DNA of 30,881 nt from JAEKLB01 sp050249235 (lineage in GTDB: Bacteria; Actinomycetota; Acidimicrobiia; Acidimicrobiales; CADCSY01), in NCBI GenBank assembly GCA_050249235.1, contig JBFWQW010000026.1, positions 1 through 30,881 of the forward strand. The letters are read 5' to 3'. Position 1 is the stretch's first letter; the number at the start of each line of letters is the position of its first letter. The position numbers and the translations under genes were made by a program. This document shows positions 1 through 8,122 of this stretch, one piece after another. The notes under the pieces are model-generated. The model did not search any database. It was given only the letters and a program-made list of their open reading frames with translations, and was not told where the DNA came from.

Positions 1-14
1 CGCTCTTCCGATCT
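1..14 (+). other. Illumina adapter remnant at contig end
   Basis: The first 14 bases, CGCTCTTCCGATCT, equal the 3' end of the Illumina TruSeq read-1 adapter. The natural sequence of the flanking repeat gene starts directly after it at base 15. This is untrimmed adapter carried into the assembly and should not be read as genome or translated. Confidence 0.93.
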
Positions 15-456
15 CGCCGTAGCTGAACACCCCGCCGTCGCTGGCCACGAGCCAGTAGCCGTTGCCCGAGGGGGTGGTGGCCATGCCGACGATGGGCTGG
101 TTGAGGGCGATGGCGCCGGTCGAGCCGTGGAAGGCGGCGTCGCCGAAGCTGAAGATGCCGCCGTCGCTGGCCACGAGCCAGTAGCCGGCGCCGGACGCCG
201 TGGCCGCCATGCCGACCACCGGCCGGGTGAGGGCGACCCCGGACATCGACCCGTGGTCGACGGCGTCGCCGAAGCCGGCGGCGGCCGCCCCGAGGGCCTG
301 CCCGGCCACCGGGGTCGGACCGTCGGTCGCGCCGGCGTCGAGCGCCGTCAGGCCGGCACCGACCCCCATGGCGGTGAGGCCGGCCAGGACGAGGAGCCGC
401 ACCGCCCGGGTGGCGGCCGTCCGCCGGCTCCTCCCAGCCTTGCTTCCTGCCGTCAC
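15..456 (-). CDS. Secreted WLVASDGG-repeat protein, N-terminal fragment
   Basis: The N-terminal part of a minus-strand gene that runs off the contig (real sequence ends at base 15). After a basic N-terminus comes a hydrophobic stretch (AVRLLVLAGLTAMGVGAGL), consistent with a signal peptide or anchor. Then follow copies of a repeat with core GYWLVASDGG[IV]FS[FY]G spaced by segments such as PIVGMA-T-SG. Such repeats are common in exported proteins of Acidimicrobiia, sometimes beside enzymatic domains; their function is not established and the C-terminal part is missing here. Start: GTG at 456 has GGAG six bases upstream and puts the basic/hydrophobic segment at the N-terminus. In-frame alternatives are GTG at 483 and ATG at 504. 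Family assignment rests on the repeat motif alone. Confidence 0.75.
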
Positions 457-935
457 GACGCTCTCCACCGCTGTCTCCACCACGCTTAGTGGTGTCGGCC
501 ACATAGGGCGGTCAGTTGAGCGAGATTCGTCATCAACTTGCAACACGGACCGCCGCGCCGGTGCTGCCTTGCCCGTTCGCGGGCGCCGGCCGGCACCGGA
601 GGAGGCTCCCTCGCTGGTGGCCGTTGTCCGAGCCGAGCGGGCGGTTGCGTCGGCCGCATGCCGCTGCTCCCGGCGTGGGCGTCCCTCGCGGTCGGACCGG
701 GCCGGCGCGTCGTCCCCCTCTCTTGCCGGCAACGACGCCGGCCCGCCGCACCCGCACCGCCGATTCGGGGGCGGACCACTAGACCCGCACCGCCGATTCG
801 GGGGCGGACCACTAGGTTCGCCACCGGGCGGGACCGGGCGGGGGTCGTCCGGCCCGGAGGAGGGGACCGTGCGAGCAGCGGGGGCGCCGGCCGGGCCGGT
901 CGGGGCCGGCCGGCGAGCCGGGGGACCGGCCTGAC
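457..935. other. Intergenic region between divergent genes
   Basis: About 480 bases between the minus-strand repeat protein and the plus-strand dehydrogenase. Open frames here have no recognisable product and mostly continue as shadows of the flanking genes. The only clear structure is the 33-bp tandem duplication at 750-815. No convincing promoter hexamers or RNA gene were found. Confidence 0.6.
750..815. repeat. 33-bp exact tandem duplication
   Basis: Two identical 33-base units lie head to tail at 750-782 and 783-815. Each starts ACCCGCACCGCCGATTCGGG and ends GGACCACTAG. The following bases diverge, so there are exactly two copies. It lies in non-coding sequence about 120 bases upstream of the dehydrogenase gene. 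It could be slippage or a doubled binding site; nothing in the sequence decides. Confidence 0.9.
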
Positions 936-1751
936 ATGGCCTTCACGATCGAGCTGGACGGGCGGCGGGCCCTCGTCACCGGCGCCGGCCAGGGCGTGGG
1001 CCGGGCCATCGCCCTGGCGATCGCCCGGGCCGGCGGGACCGTGCTCGTCAACGACGTGGTGGCCGAGCGGGCGGGCTCCGTGGTCGAGGAGATCCGGTCG
1101 GCCGGCGGAGCCGCCGAGGTGGCCGCCTTCGACGTCACCGACCTCGCCGCCGTCGACCGTGCCGTCGAGGCGGCCGGCGACGTCGACATCCTCGTCAACA
1201 ACGCAGGCAACGCCGGAGTCGAGAGCTGGCGCTTCACGCCGTTCGCCGAGACCGAGGCGGCCGACTGGGACCGCTACCTGCAGGTGAACCTGTACGGCGT
1301 CCTCCACTGCACCCGGGCCGTCCTGCCCGGCATGATCCGGGGCGGCTACGGACGGGTGGTGACGATCGTGTCCGACGCGGCCCGCTGGGGCGAGCCGACC
1401 ATGGCCGTCTACTCGGCGGCCAAGGCCGGGGCGGCCGGGCTGTCGAGGGCGGTGGCCCGGGAGGTGGGCCGGCACGGCATCACCGTGAACAACGTGGCCC
1501 TGGGCACCATCGATCCGGGAGGTGAGGACACCGGGCCGGGGGAGGGGGAGTCACGTCATGGCTGGGACGCCGGGCCGGGAGGCGGCGACGCGGCCGAGCA
1601 CCGCCGGAACGCCCTGCGGCAGTACATCGTCCGCCGGCCCGGCCGGCCCGACGACGTGGCCGGGCTGGTGACGCTGCTCGTCAGCCCCCTGGCCTCGTGG
1701 ATCACCGGCCAGACGATCCCGGTGAACGGCGGCTACACGGTCAACCTGTGA
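936..1751 (+). CDS. Short-chain dehydrogenase/reductase (SDR)
   Basis: A 271-residue classical SDR, an NAD(P)-dependent oxidoreductase with a Rossmann fold. Visible motifs are the cofactor loop TGAGQGVG (15-22), D66-V67 for adenine binding, NNAG (88-91), the structural Asn118, and the catalytic set Ser146, Tyr159 (YSAAK), Lys163. The C-terminus has the usual SPLASWITGQTIPVNGG pattern. Asp40 at the end of beta-2 would favour NAD over NADP. The substrate cannot be told; the SDAAR..E..MAVYSAAK stretch resembles beta-hydroxyacyl-CoA dehydrogenases such as BadH, but this is weak. Between about residues 193 and 215 the substrate-lid region carries a Gly/Glu/Asp-rich insertion that is unusual for the family. 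No strong Shine-Dalgarno precedes the ATG. No related pathway gene is adjacent. Confidence 0.9.
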   Translation: MAFTIELDGRRALVTGAGQGVGRAIALAIARAGGTVLVNDVVAERAGSVVEEIRSAGGAAEVAAFDVTDLAAVDRAVEAAGDVDILVNNAGNAGVESWRFTPFAETEAADWDRYLQVNLYGVLHCTRAVLPGMIRGGYGRVVTIVSDAARWGEPTMAVYSAAKAGAAGLSRAVAREVGRHGITVNNVALGTIDPGGEDTGPGEGESRHGWDAGPGGGDAAEHRRNALRQYIVRRPGRPDDVAGLVTLLVSPLASWITGQTIPVNGGYTVNL

Positions 1752-1858
1752 GGAGCACGATCTCGTGCCGGGGCCGGCGACCGGTCGCCGTCCCCTCGGT
1801 GTCGTCGGGGCCGCCGGTGTCGACACTGCGTGTCGTGCGGCGTGGGGCCGCGGTGGCC

Positions 1859-1864
1859 TAGCCT
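1859..1864 (+). promoter_or_regulatory. Candidate -10 box for the solute-binding protein gene
   Basis: TAGCCT fits the actinobacterial TANNNT -10 pattern and would give a leader of about 40 bases. That leader holds a 7-bp hairpin (CGGCTCC 1873-1879 with GGAGCCG 1884-1890) and a G-rich Shine-Dalgarno just before ATG 1913. A perfect palindrome, GTGTCGACAC (1817-1826), lies about 35 bases upstream and could be an operator. No good -35 is visible. Confidence 0.4.
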
Positions 1865-1912
1865 CGTGCGACCGGCTCCGTCCGGAGCCGCGACGTTCCG
1901 GGGGGAACCTCC

Positions 1913-3508
1913 ATGCGACAAGGAATCACGGCGCCCTGGTGGCGCCGACTGATCGTGCTCGCCGCGCTGCTGTCGCTGATCGCGGCCGCCTGCGGTGGCG
2001 ACGACGACACCGACGCCGACGACGACACCGACGCGGCGGCCGACGTCGACCCGAACGGCGTCGTGCGGATGATGACGTCGCTGCTGCCGACGTCGTCCTA
2101 CGTCCAGCTCGACCCGGCCACGGCGGTGACGCCGGCGGTGCTCCCGCACCAGATGATCTACGACACCCTGCTCCGGGCCCAGGCCGACGGCAGCTACACG
2201 CCCGGCCTGGCCAAGTCGGCCGAGGTCGTCGACCCGACGACGATCAAGATCGAGCTCAAGCCGGGGATCAAGTTCACCGACGGCACCGACCTCGACGCCG
2301 CCGCGGTCAAGTTCAGCATCGACCGGATGGTGGCCGCCAACAACCCGGGCGCCATCGCCGTGGAGATGAAGCAGGTGGAGTCGGTCACGGTCGACACGCC
2401 GCTCACGCTCACGGTGAAGCTCAAGACGCCCATCGCCGGCATCTTCTACGTGTACCTGTCCCGGGGCGAGACGATGGTCGTGTCGCCGACGGCGGTGCGG
2501 GCCGGCCAGGACATGAAGACCGCGCCCGTCGGGGCCGGGCCCTTCAAGTTCGAGTCGCTCAGGTCGGAGGACCGGATGGTCTTCGTCAAGAACGAGGACT
2601 TCTTCGAGGCCGACAAGATCCGGGTGAAGACGGTCGAGTTCGTCCACACCGCCTCGCCGGAGTCGACGCAGAACGCCCTGCGCACCAAGGTCGCCGACAT
2701 CGCCGACAACGTCACGACCGACATCGTGCGGAACCTCGAGGGCACCGGGCTGGAGATCAGCCAGAAGGTCACGGACAGCGTCCTCTTCTGGGGCCAGACC
2801 TGCAAGAGCCGGCCGCCGCTCGACAACGTCAAGGTGCGCCAGGCGCTCAACTTCGGCCTCGACCGCGACGCGCTGAACGAGGTGCTCTACGACGGCAAGA
2901 GCGAGCCCCAGTGGGGCTTCTGGTCGAAGGGGAGCAAGTTCCACGATCCCGACCTGGACGACTTCTACAAGCTCGACATCGACAAGGCGAAGCGGCTGCT
3001 CACCGAGGCCGGGTTCCCGAACGGCTTCACCACCCAGCTCGTGGTGTCGAACGTCGGCGGGATCACGACGACCGCGGCCGAGCTGATCCAGCAGCAGTGG
3101 GCCAAGATCGGGGTCAAGGTCGATCTCGTGGCCTCGTCGAACATCGTCCAGGACTTCTTCATCGAGAACAAGTACCCGACGCAGTTCTTCCCGCTCCAGC
3201 GGCAGGGCCTCGACAAGGTGACCCGGAACCTGGTCCCGGGCAGCATCGGGAACATCTGCAACTGGAACGATCCGGCGCTCAACGACCTGGTCGCCAAGAT
3301 CCGGGCCGTGGCCCAGGACTCCGACGAGGCCGTCGAGCTCTGGCACCAGCTGGACAGGCTGGCGCTCGAGCAGGCCATGAACTTCTTCGGCGTCTTCGGC
3401 ACGACGGCGAACGTCTGGGACGGCGACAAGCTCGGCAACGTGAAGTTCACGCCGAACTTCCAGGGCGTCCCGTACCTCGACTTCTTCAGCGTCTACGTGA
3501 AGAAGTAG
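1913..3508 (+). CDS. ABC transporter substrate-binding lipoprotein, family 5
   Basis: A 531-residue extracytoplasmic binding protein of the peptide/nickel/opine class (SBP_bac_5). The N-terminus has WWRR, a hydrophobic run and a lipobox ending in Cys27, followed by an Asp/Thr-rich linker (GGDDDTDADDDTDAA) typical of actinobacterial lipoproteins, so it should be anchored on the outer face of the membrane. Family features include MIYDTLL near the start, VKFSIDRMV in the first lobe, VRQALNFGLDRDALNEVLYDG, and the C-terminal PYLDFF segment. The ligand cannot be inferred. No permease or ATPase gene lies nearby, so it is an orphan in this window. The ATG is preceded by a GGGGGG-type ribosome site. 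The gene ends at a strong hairpin. Confidence 0.93.
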   Translation: MRQGITAPWWRRLIVLAALLSLIAAACGGDDDTDADDDTDAAADVDPNGVVRMMTSLLPTSSYVQLDPATAVTPAVLPHQMIYDTLLRAQADGSYTPGLAKSAEVVDPTTIKIELKPGIKFTDGTDLDAAAVKFSIDRMVAANNPGAIAVEMKQVESVTVDTPLTLTVKLKTPIAGIFYVYLSRGETMVVSPTAVRAGQDMKTAPVGAGPFKFESLRSEDRMVFVKNEDFFEADKIRVKTVEFVHTASPESTQNALRTKVADIADNVTTDIVRNLEGTGLEISQKVTDSVLFWGQTCKSRPPLDNVKVRQALNFGLDRDALNEVLYDGKSEPQWGFWSKGSKFHDPDLDDFYKLDIDKAKRLLTEAGFPNGFTTQLVVSNVGGITTTAAELIQQQWAKIGVKVDLVASSNIVQDFFIENKYPTQFFPLQRQGLDKVTRNLVPGSIGNICNWNDPALNDLVAKIRAVAQDSDEAVELWHQLDRLALEQAMNFFGVFGTTANVWDGDKLGNVKFTPNFQGVPYLDFFSVYVKK

Positions 3509-3529
3509 TCGCGACGTCGCTTCGATGAG

Positions 3530-3562
3530 CGAGGGGGCCGGCCCGCCGGGACGGCCCCCTCG
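3530..3562. terminator. Bidirectional terminator hairpin
   Basis: CGAGGGGGCCG (3530-3540) pairs perfectly with CGGCCCCCTCG (3552-3562) around an 11-base loop. It sits between two convergent genes ending at 3508 (plus) and 3584 (minus), so it can serve both. There is no T-tract, which is common for GC-rich actinobacteria. Confidence 0.75.
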
Positions 3563-3583
3563 TCGCGGGCCGGCCCGGTGGGC

Positions 3584-4948
3584 TCAGCGGGTGCGGCCGC
3601 CGGACTGCCAGAGCCGCTCGTTGGTGGCGAGCACCAGCAGCGGCACCCGTGCCGCCAGCTTCTCGCTCACGTCCCGGAGGGCGAGGCGGTGGCCCACGTA
3701 GAGGCCGTCGTCGACCACGACGACGAGGTCGACACCCGCCTGCGATCCGCCGGCCGGCGGCGCCGGGCGGGGGAGAGGCGCCAACGGCTCGACGACCGCC
3801 GGCCGGCCCGTGCCGTCCGGTTCGCCGTCGCCATCGAGGGCATCGAGGGCGGCGAGGCTGTCGTCGCCGAGGTCTCCGGACGTCGGCTGGGGGCCACCGG
3901 CGTCGTCGTCGAGGTCGGCGAGGTCGGAGAGGTCGTCGAGGGCGTCGGCGTCGGGCGAGGTCCGGACCGGGGTGGAGGGGCCGCCCCGGCGGCGGAGCTC
4001 GTCGACCGCCTCCTCCACCTGGTCGGGATGGAGAGGCGGGAGCCCGTACCGGGCCAGCATGGCGGGCCAGGGCAGCAGCTCGGCCCGGACCGAGGGCGCC
4101 AGGTCGTGGTCGGCGAGCAGTCCGAGCTCGATCGCCTCGGCCGCCGCCGCCGCCGAGGCCGCGCCGGCCCTCGCGGCGCGGAGCCGGAGCGCGAGCAGCA
4201 CCGCCGCCGCGGTCGCGAGGGTGACCGCGGCCGCCGGGAGCGGACCGGGCGCGAGGACGGCGACGACCGCGCCCACAGCCGCGATCGCAGCGGCGACGAC
4301 CGCCGCCCGGCCGAGGGTGCCGGCGACGGAGGTGAGGTGGTCGGCGTCGCGCCGGTCGGCCTGCAGGGCCCAGTGGTTGGTGGCCGCCGCGGCCACGCGG
4401 AGCCTGGCCTCGACGCCGTCGAGGTCGACGCCGTCACGGCCGCGGCCGTTCCCGGCGGCCTCCCCGGTCCGGCCCGTCGGGGACAGCGCCCGCGCCGACG
4501 GGCGGGCCCGGGCGGCCGGCTTCGGCCGGCTCGAGGGCCTCGCCCCGCCGGGGGCGCGGGCGCCCGGCTTCCCCGGCCCCGTGCCGGGAGCGGCACCCGG
4601 GGCCTCCGCCGCCTCGTCCTCCGTCCGGGGCGGCCCGGCGGGCTCGTCGGGCGCGGGCGGCCCGGCGGTGGCGACCTGGACCCCGCGTGACCGATCGAGG
4701 GCCCGGTTGCGGGGCAGCCGGCTGGTCGTGCCGGGCCCGCCGAGCCGCTCGAGGAGCTGGCGCCCCTCCCGTGCCGAGCGGATGACCGCCACCCGCGGCC
4801 CCTCGAGCTTGGTGGCCTCGGTCTCGGGGTCCCGGCATGCACGGATCGTGATGCCCGGGTCGCCGAACGGGGGCTCGATGCCCGTCTCCCGCACCCGGCG
4901 CCGGTCTCGCACGTCCCTAGGGTGACACGCGCCGCGGCCGGGAACCAC
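3584..4948 (-). CDS. Hypothetical disordered membrane protein
   Basis: A 454-residue protein of unknown function, read on the minus strand where third positions are strongly GC-biased as in its neighbours. It has a basic N-terminal part (1-90), a Pro/Ala/Gly/Arg-rich disordered segment (about 95-165), and two closely spaced hydrophobic helices (about 214-233 and 237-255) suggesting a membrane hairpin. An Ala-rich helical segment follows. Then come a very acidic, Asp-rich linker (331-380) and a folded-looking C-terminal segment (VDLVVVVDDGLYVGHRLALR, then VPLLVLATNERLW). That last stretch is the best-conserved-looking part. The start is uncertain: GTG 4948 is the longest, and GTG 4912 or 4894 are possible. 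It is divergent from hisS and convergent with the binding-protein gene. No family recognised. Confidence 0.65.
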   Translation of the reverse strand: MVPGRGACHPRDVRDRRRVRETGIEPPFGDPGITIRACRDPETEATKLEGPRVAVIRSAREGRQLLERLGGPGTTSRLPRNRALDRSRGVQVATAGPPAPDEPAGPPRTEDEAAEAPGAAPGTGPGKPGARAPGGARPSSRPKPAARARPSARALSPTGRTGEAAGNGRGRDGVDLDGVEARLRVAAAATNHWALQADRRDADHLTSVAGTLGRAAVVAAAIAAVGAVVAVLAPGPLPAAAVTLATAAAVLLALRLRAARAGAASAAAAAEAIELGLLADHDLAPSVRAELLPWPAMLARYGLPPLHPDQVEEAVDELRRRGGPSTPVRTSPDADALDDLSDLADLDDDAGGPQPTSGDLGDDSLAALDALDGDGEPDGTGRPAVVEPLAPLPRPAPPAGGSQAGVDLVVVVDDGLYVGHRLALRDVSEKLAARVPLLVLATNERLWQSGGRTR

Positions 4949-5061
4949 GCAAGGTGCTGGATCGCAACGCCGTGTTCACGGGCCGGTCCGGCCCGGGGCG
5001 CGCCGTGCGGCGACCGGCGGGGGCGGGCGGATTCGCTGGAAGCGGGGATCCCGGTGAGCGG

Positions 5062-5067
5062 TACGCT
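5062..5067 (+). promoter_or_regulatory. Candidate -10 box of hisS (leaderless)
   Basis: TACGCT (TANNNT) ends 8 bases before the GTG start of hisS at 5076, so transcription would begin at or next to the start codon. There is no Shine-Dalgarno in between. The -35 region is not recognisable. Confidence 0.5.
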
Positions 5068-5075
5068 CGCCCGGC

Positions 5076-6323
5076 GTGTCCGCCGAGATCCTGAAGGCCC
5101 CGACGGGGACACACGACGTCCTGCCGCCCGAATCGGCCCGGTGGGAGGCCCTCGAGGCCACCTTCGGGGCGCTCGCCGGCCGGGCCGGCTTCGGCCTGCT
5201 GCGCACCCCGGTCTTCGAGGACGCCGGGGTCTTCAAGCGGGTGGGCGAGGCCACCGACGTGGTCCGCAAGGAGATGTACGAGTTCGACGACCGGGGCGGC
5301 CGGCACCTCGCCCTCCGGCCCGAGGGCACCGCGGCGGTGGTGCGGGCATTCGTCCAGCACCGCCCCCCCGTCCCCTGGAAGGTCTGGTACCTGGCGCCGA
5401 TGTTCCGGTACGAGCGACCCCAGGCCGGTCGGTACCGCCAGCATCACCAGCTCGGCGTGGAGGTTCTCGGCTCCGACGACGCCGACCTCGACGTCGAGGT
5501 GATCGCCCTCCAGCACGACCTGTACGCCTCGCTCGGGCTGACCCGGGTCACGCTGGCGGTCAACTCCCTCGGCGACGCCGCCGGCCGCCCGGCCTACGAC
5601 GCCCTCCTGCTCGAGCACCTGTCGGCCAGGACGCTCTGCGACGAGCACCGGGAGCGGGTGGCGGAGAACCCGCTGCGGGTCCTCGACTGCAAGCGGCCAG
5701 CCTGCACCGATGCCACCGCCGACGCCCCCCGACTCGTCGACCACCTCGACCCGGCCAGCCGGGCCCACTTCGAGCGGGTCCTGGCCGGCCTGGCCGCGGC
5801 CGGCGTCGAGGCCGAGGTCGACCCCCGCCTCGTCCGTGGCCTCGACTACTACACCCGCTCCACCTGGGAGTTCCGGGCCGACGCGCTGCCCGGCGCCCAG
5901 AACGGGATCGGTGGCGGTGGCCGGTACGACGCCCTGGTGGAGCGGATGGGCGGGCCGGCGACGGCGGGCATCGGCTTCGGGACGGGGGTCGAGCGGATCC
6001 TGCTGGCCTGCGACGCCGAAGGCGTCTTCCCGGCCTCACCCCCCGGACTCGACGCCTTCGTCGTCGACGTCACCGGCGGGGAGGTGGCCCGCGACCTGGT
6101 GGCGGAGCTGCGCCGGGCCGGCCTGGGCGCCGACCGCGCCTACGACGGCCGGAGCATGAAGTCGCAGATGAAGCAGGCCGACCGGTCGGGTGCGAGGGTG
6201 GCGCTCATCGTCGGCGAGGATGAGCGGGCCGCCGGACAGGTGACGCTGCGCCCGCTCGCCGGGGGCGAGCAGGAGCGAGTCGACCGAGGTGACGTGATCG
6301 AACGGGTGAGGACGCGGCCGTGA
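5076..6323 (+). CDS. hisS: Histidine--tRNA ligase
   Basis: A 415-residue class II aminoacyl-tRNA synthetase that charges tRNA-His in the cytoplasm. The N-terminus KAPTGTHDVLPPES is typical. Catalytic-core motifs are RPEGT (81-85), motif 2 MFRYERPQ (109-116), the histidine-specific RGLDYYTR (254-261), GGGGRYD (279-285) and motif 3 GIGFGTGVER (298-307). The C-terminal anticodon-binding domain follows from about residue 325. Length fits the bacterial HisRS family. GTG 5076 is chosen because the conserved N-terminus begins directly after it. The stop overlaps the aspS start by 4 bases, so the two are translationally coupled. Confidence 0.97.
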   Translation: MSAEILKAPTGTHDVLPPESARWEALEATFGALAGRAGFGLLRTPVFEDAGVFKRVGEATDVVRKEMYEFDDRGGRHLALRPEGTAAVVRAFVQHRPPVPWKVWYLAPMFRYERPQAGRYRQHHQLGVEVLGSDDADLDVEVIALQHDLYASLGLTRVTLAVNSLGDAAGRPAYDALLLEHLSARTLCDEHRERVAENPLRVLDCKRPACTDATADAPRLVDHLDPASRAHFERVLAGLAAAGVEAEVDPRLVRGLDYYTRSTWEFRADALPGAQNGIGGGGRYDALVERMGGPATAGIGFGTGVERILLACDAEGVFPASPPGLDAFVVDVTGGEVARDLVAELRRAGLGADRAYDGRSMKSQMKQADRSGARVALIVGEDERAAGQVTLRPLAGGEQERVDRGDVIERVRTRP

Positions 6324-8047
6324 GCTTCCGGACCGACTACTGCGGTGAGCTCCGCCCGGCCGACATCGGCCGGGTGGTGTCGGTGTGCGGCTGGGTGGCC
6401 CGGCGCCGCGAGCACGGCGAGCACCTGGCCTTCGTCGACGTGCGGGACCGGTCCGGCCTGGTCCAGTGCGTCGTCGACGGCGCCAGCGACCTGCGCAGCG
6501 AGTACGTCGTCCGCGTCACCGGCACGGTGCGGGCCCGACCCGAGGGGACGGCCAACCCCGAGCTCCCGAGCGGTGAGGTCGAGGTCGGCGACTGCACCGT
6601 CGAGGTCCTCAACACGGCCCAGCCGCCGCCCTTCCCGGTGAGCGACCGGGTCGAGGCGGACGAGTCGATCCGCCTGCGGTACCGCTACGTCGACCTGCGC
6701 CGCGACCGCATGCAGCGCAACCTCCGGGTCCACGCCGCGGTCAACAGCGCGTTGCGGCGGGCCATGGAGCGGCAGGGCTTCGTCGAGGTCGAGACGCCGA
6801 TGCTGATGCCGTCGACGCCGGAGGGGGCGCGCGAGTTCCTGGTGCCCTCACGGCACTCTCCCGGCAGCTTCTACGCCCTGCCGCAGAGCCCCCAGCTGTT
6901 CAAGCAGCTGCTCATGGTCGGCGGCGTGGACCGGTACTTCCAGATCGCCCGCTGCCTCCGCGACGAGGACCTGCGGGCCGACCGCCAGCTCGAGTTCATG
7001 CAGCTCGACCTCGAAGCCAGCTTCGTGACCCAGGACGAGGTCATGGCCTTCGTCTCCGAGGCCGTGCTCGACGCGGCCGAGGCCGCCACCGGGGTCCGCC
7101 CCGACGGCATCGAGCGCATGACGTGGGCCGAGGCCATGGACCGGTTCGGGTCCGACAAGCCCGACCTGCGCTTCGGGCTGGAGTTGGTCGAGCTCACCCC
7201 GGCCTTCGCCGGGACCGCCTTCAACGCCTTCAAGGCGCCGTGTGTCAAGGGCATCCGGCTTCCCGGCGGGGCCGCCGACTGGGGCCGCAACCGGCTCGAC
7301 GGCCTCACCGACCGGGCCAAGCAGCTCGGGGCCAAGGGCCTGGTGTGGCTCAAGGTCGGTGAGGGGGGCGCCCTCGAGTCGCCGGTGGCGAAGTTCCTCT
7401 CTGAGGGCGAGCAGTCGGGGCTGGTGAAGGAGCTCGACGCCGAAGTCGGCGACCTCCTGCTCCTGGTGGCCGACGAGCGCCGGACCGTGCAGGACGTGCT
7501 CGGGACCCTGCGCCTCGACCTCGGCCGGCCGCCGGTGAGCGAGGGCCCCTACCGCTACGTGTGGGTGGTCGACTTCCCGATGTTCGACGGCGTCACCGAC
7601 GAGGGTCGCCCGAAGCCGGCCCACCACGCCTTCACGATGCCGAACCCGGACGACCTCGACCGGCTCGAGTCCGATCCGATGTCGGTGCGCTCCCAGGCCT
7701 ACGACCTGGTGCTCAACGGCTGGGAGCTGGGCTCCGGCTCCATCCGGATCCACGATCCGGCCCTCCAGCAGCGGGTCTTCGGCCTCCTCGGCATCGACCC
7801 GGAGGAGGCCGGCCGCCGGTTCGGCTTCTTCCTCGAGCCCTTCGGGTTCGGCGCCCCGCCCCACGGGGGCTTCGCGGTCGGCACCGAGCGGCTCATCGCC
7901 ATCCTGGCCGGTGAGGACAACATCCGCGAGGTGATCGCCTTCCCGAAGACCCAGTCGGGCGCGGACCCGATGACCGGCGCCCCCTACCCGGTCGACGACC
8001 GCCAGCTCCGCGACCTCGGCATCCGGGTCGTCCCACCCCCGACCTGA
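6320..8047 (+). CDS. aspS: Aspartate--tRNA(Asp/Asn) ligase
   Basis: A 575-residue bacterial-type AspRS with an N-terminal OB-fold anticodon domain (FRTDYCGELR..., GWVARRREHG), a class II core (PQSPQLFKQLLM, FQIARCLRDEDLRADRQ) and an inserted GAD domain (about 285-415). The C-terminal motif 3 region is GGFAVGTERL. His32 in RRREHG and Gly76 in RPEGTAN correspond to the His and Gly linked in Pseudomonas AspRS to a non-discriminating enzyme that also charges tRNA-Asn. That would fit an organism using GatCAB amidation instead of AsnRS, but is inferred from two positions. The GTG start overlaps the hisS stop (GTGA). Confidence 0.96.
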   Translation: MSFRTDYCGELRPADIGRVVSVCGWVARRREHGEHLAFVDVRDRSGLVQCVVDGASDLRSEYVVRVTGTVRARPEGTANPELPSGEVEVGDCTVEVLNTAQPPPFPVSDRVEADESIRLRYRYVDLRRDRMQRNLRVHAAVNSALRRAMERQGFVEVETPMLMPSTPEGAREFLVPSRHSPGSFYALPQSPQLFKQLLMVGGVDRYFQIARCLRDEDLRADRQLEFMQLDLEASFVTQDEVMAFVSEAVLDAAEAATGVRPDGIERMTWAEAMDRFGSDKPDLRFGLELVELTPAFAGTAFNAFKAPCVKGIRLPGGAADWGRNRLDGLTDRAKQLGAKGLVWLKVGEGGALESPVAKFLSEGEQSGLVKELDAEVGDLLLLVADERRTVQDVLGTLRLDLGRPPVSEGPYRYVWVVDFPMFDGVTDEGRPKPAHHAFTMPNPDDLDRLESDPMSVRSQAYDLVLNGWELGSGSIRIHDPALQQRVFGLLGIDPEEAGRRFGFFLEPFGFGAPPHGGFAVGTERLIAILAGEDNIREVIAFPKTQSGADPMTGAPYPVDDRQLRDLGIRVVPPPT

Positions 8048-8051
8048 CCAT

Positions 8052-8107
8052 CCCGTTCTTCGTCGAACGCAGCCGGGGCTGTCCCGGCTCGGTCGACGGA
8101 GAACGGG
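8052..8107. repeat. Nested inverted repeat between aspS and rarA
   Basis: An outer stem pairs 8052-8066 (CCCGTTCTTCGTCGA) with 8093-8107 (TCGACGGAGAACGGG), 15 bp with a single T/G wobble. An inner stem pairs AGCCGGG (8071-8077) with CCCGGCT (8083-8089). It starts 4 bases after the aspS stop codon and ends 3 bases before the rarA -10 candidate. It may terminate aspS transcription; the outer stem is also long enough to be an operator or cruciform. Confidence 0.75.
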
Positions 8108-8110
8108 GCG

Positions 8111-8116
8111 TAGCGT
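8111..8116 (+). promoter_or_regulatory. Candidate -10 box of rarA (leaderless)
   Basis: TAGCGT ends 6 bases before the GTG start at 8123. No Shine-Dalgarno lies between them, so a leaderless mRNA is likely if the box is used. It directly abuts the inverted repeat that follows aspS. Confidence 0.45.
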
Positions 8117-8122
8117 CGCGGG

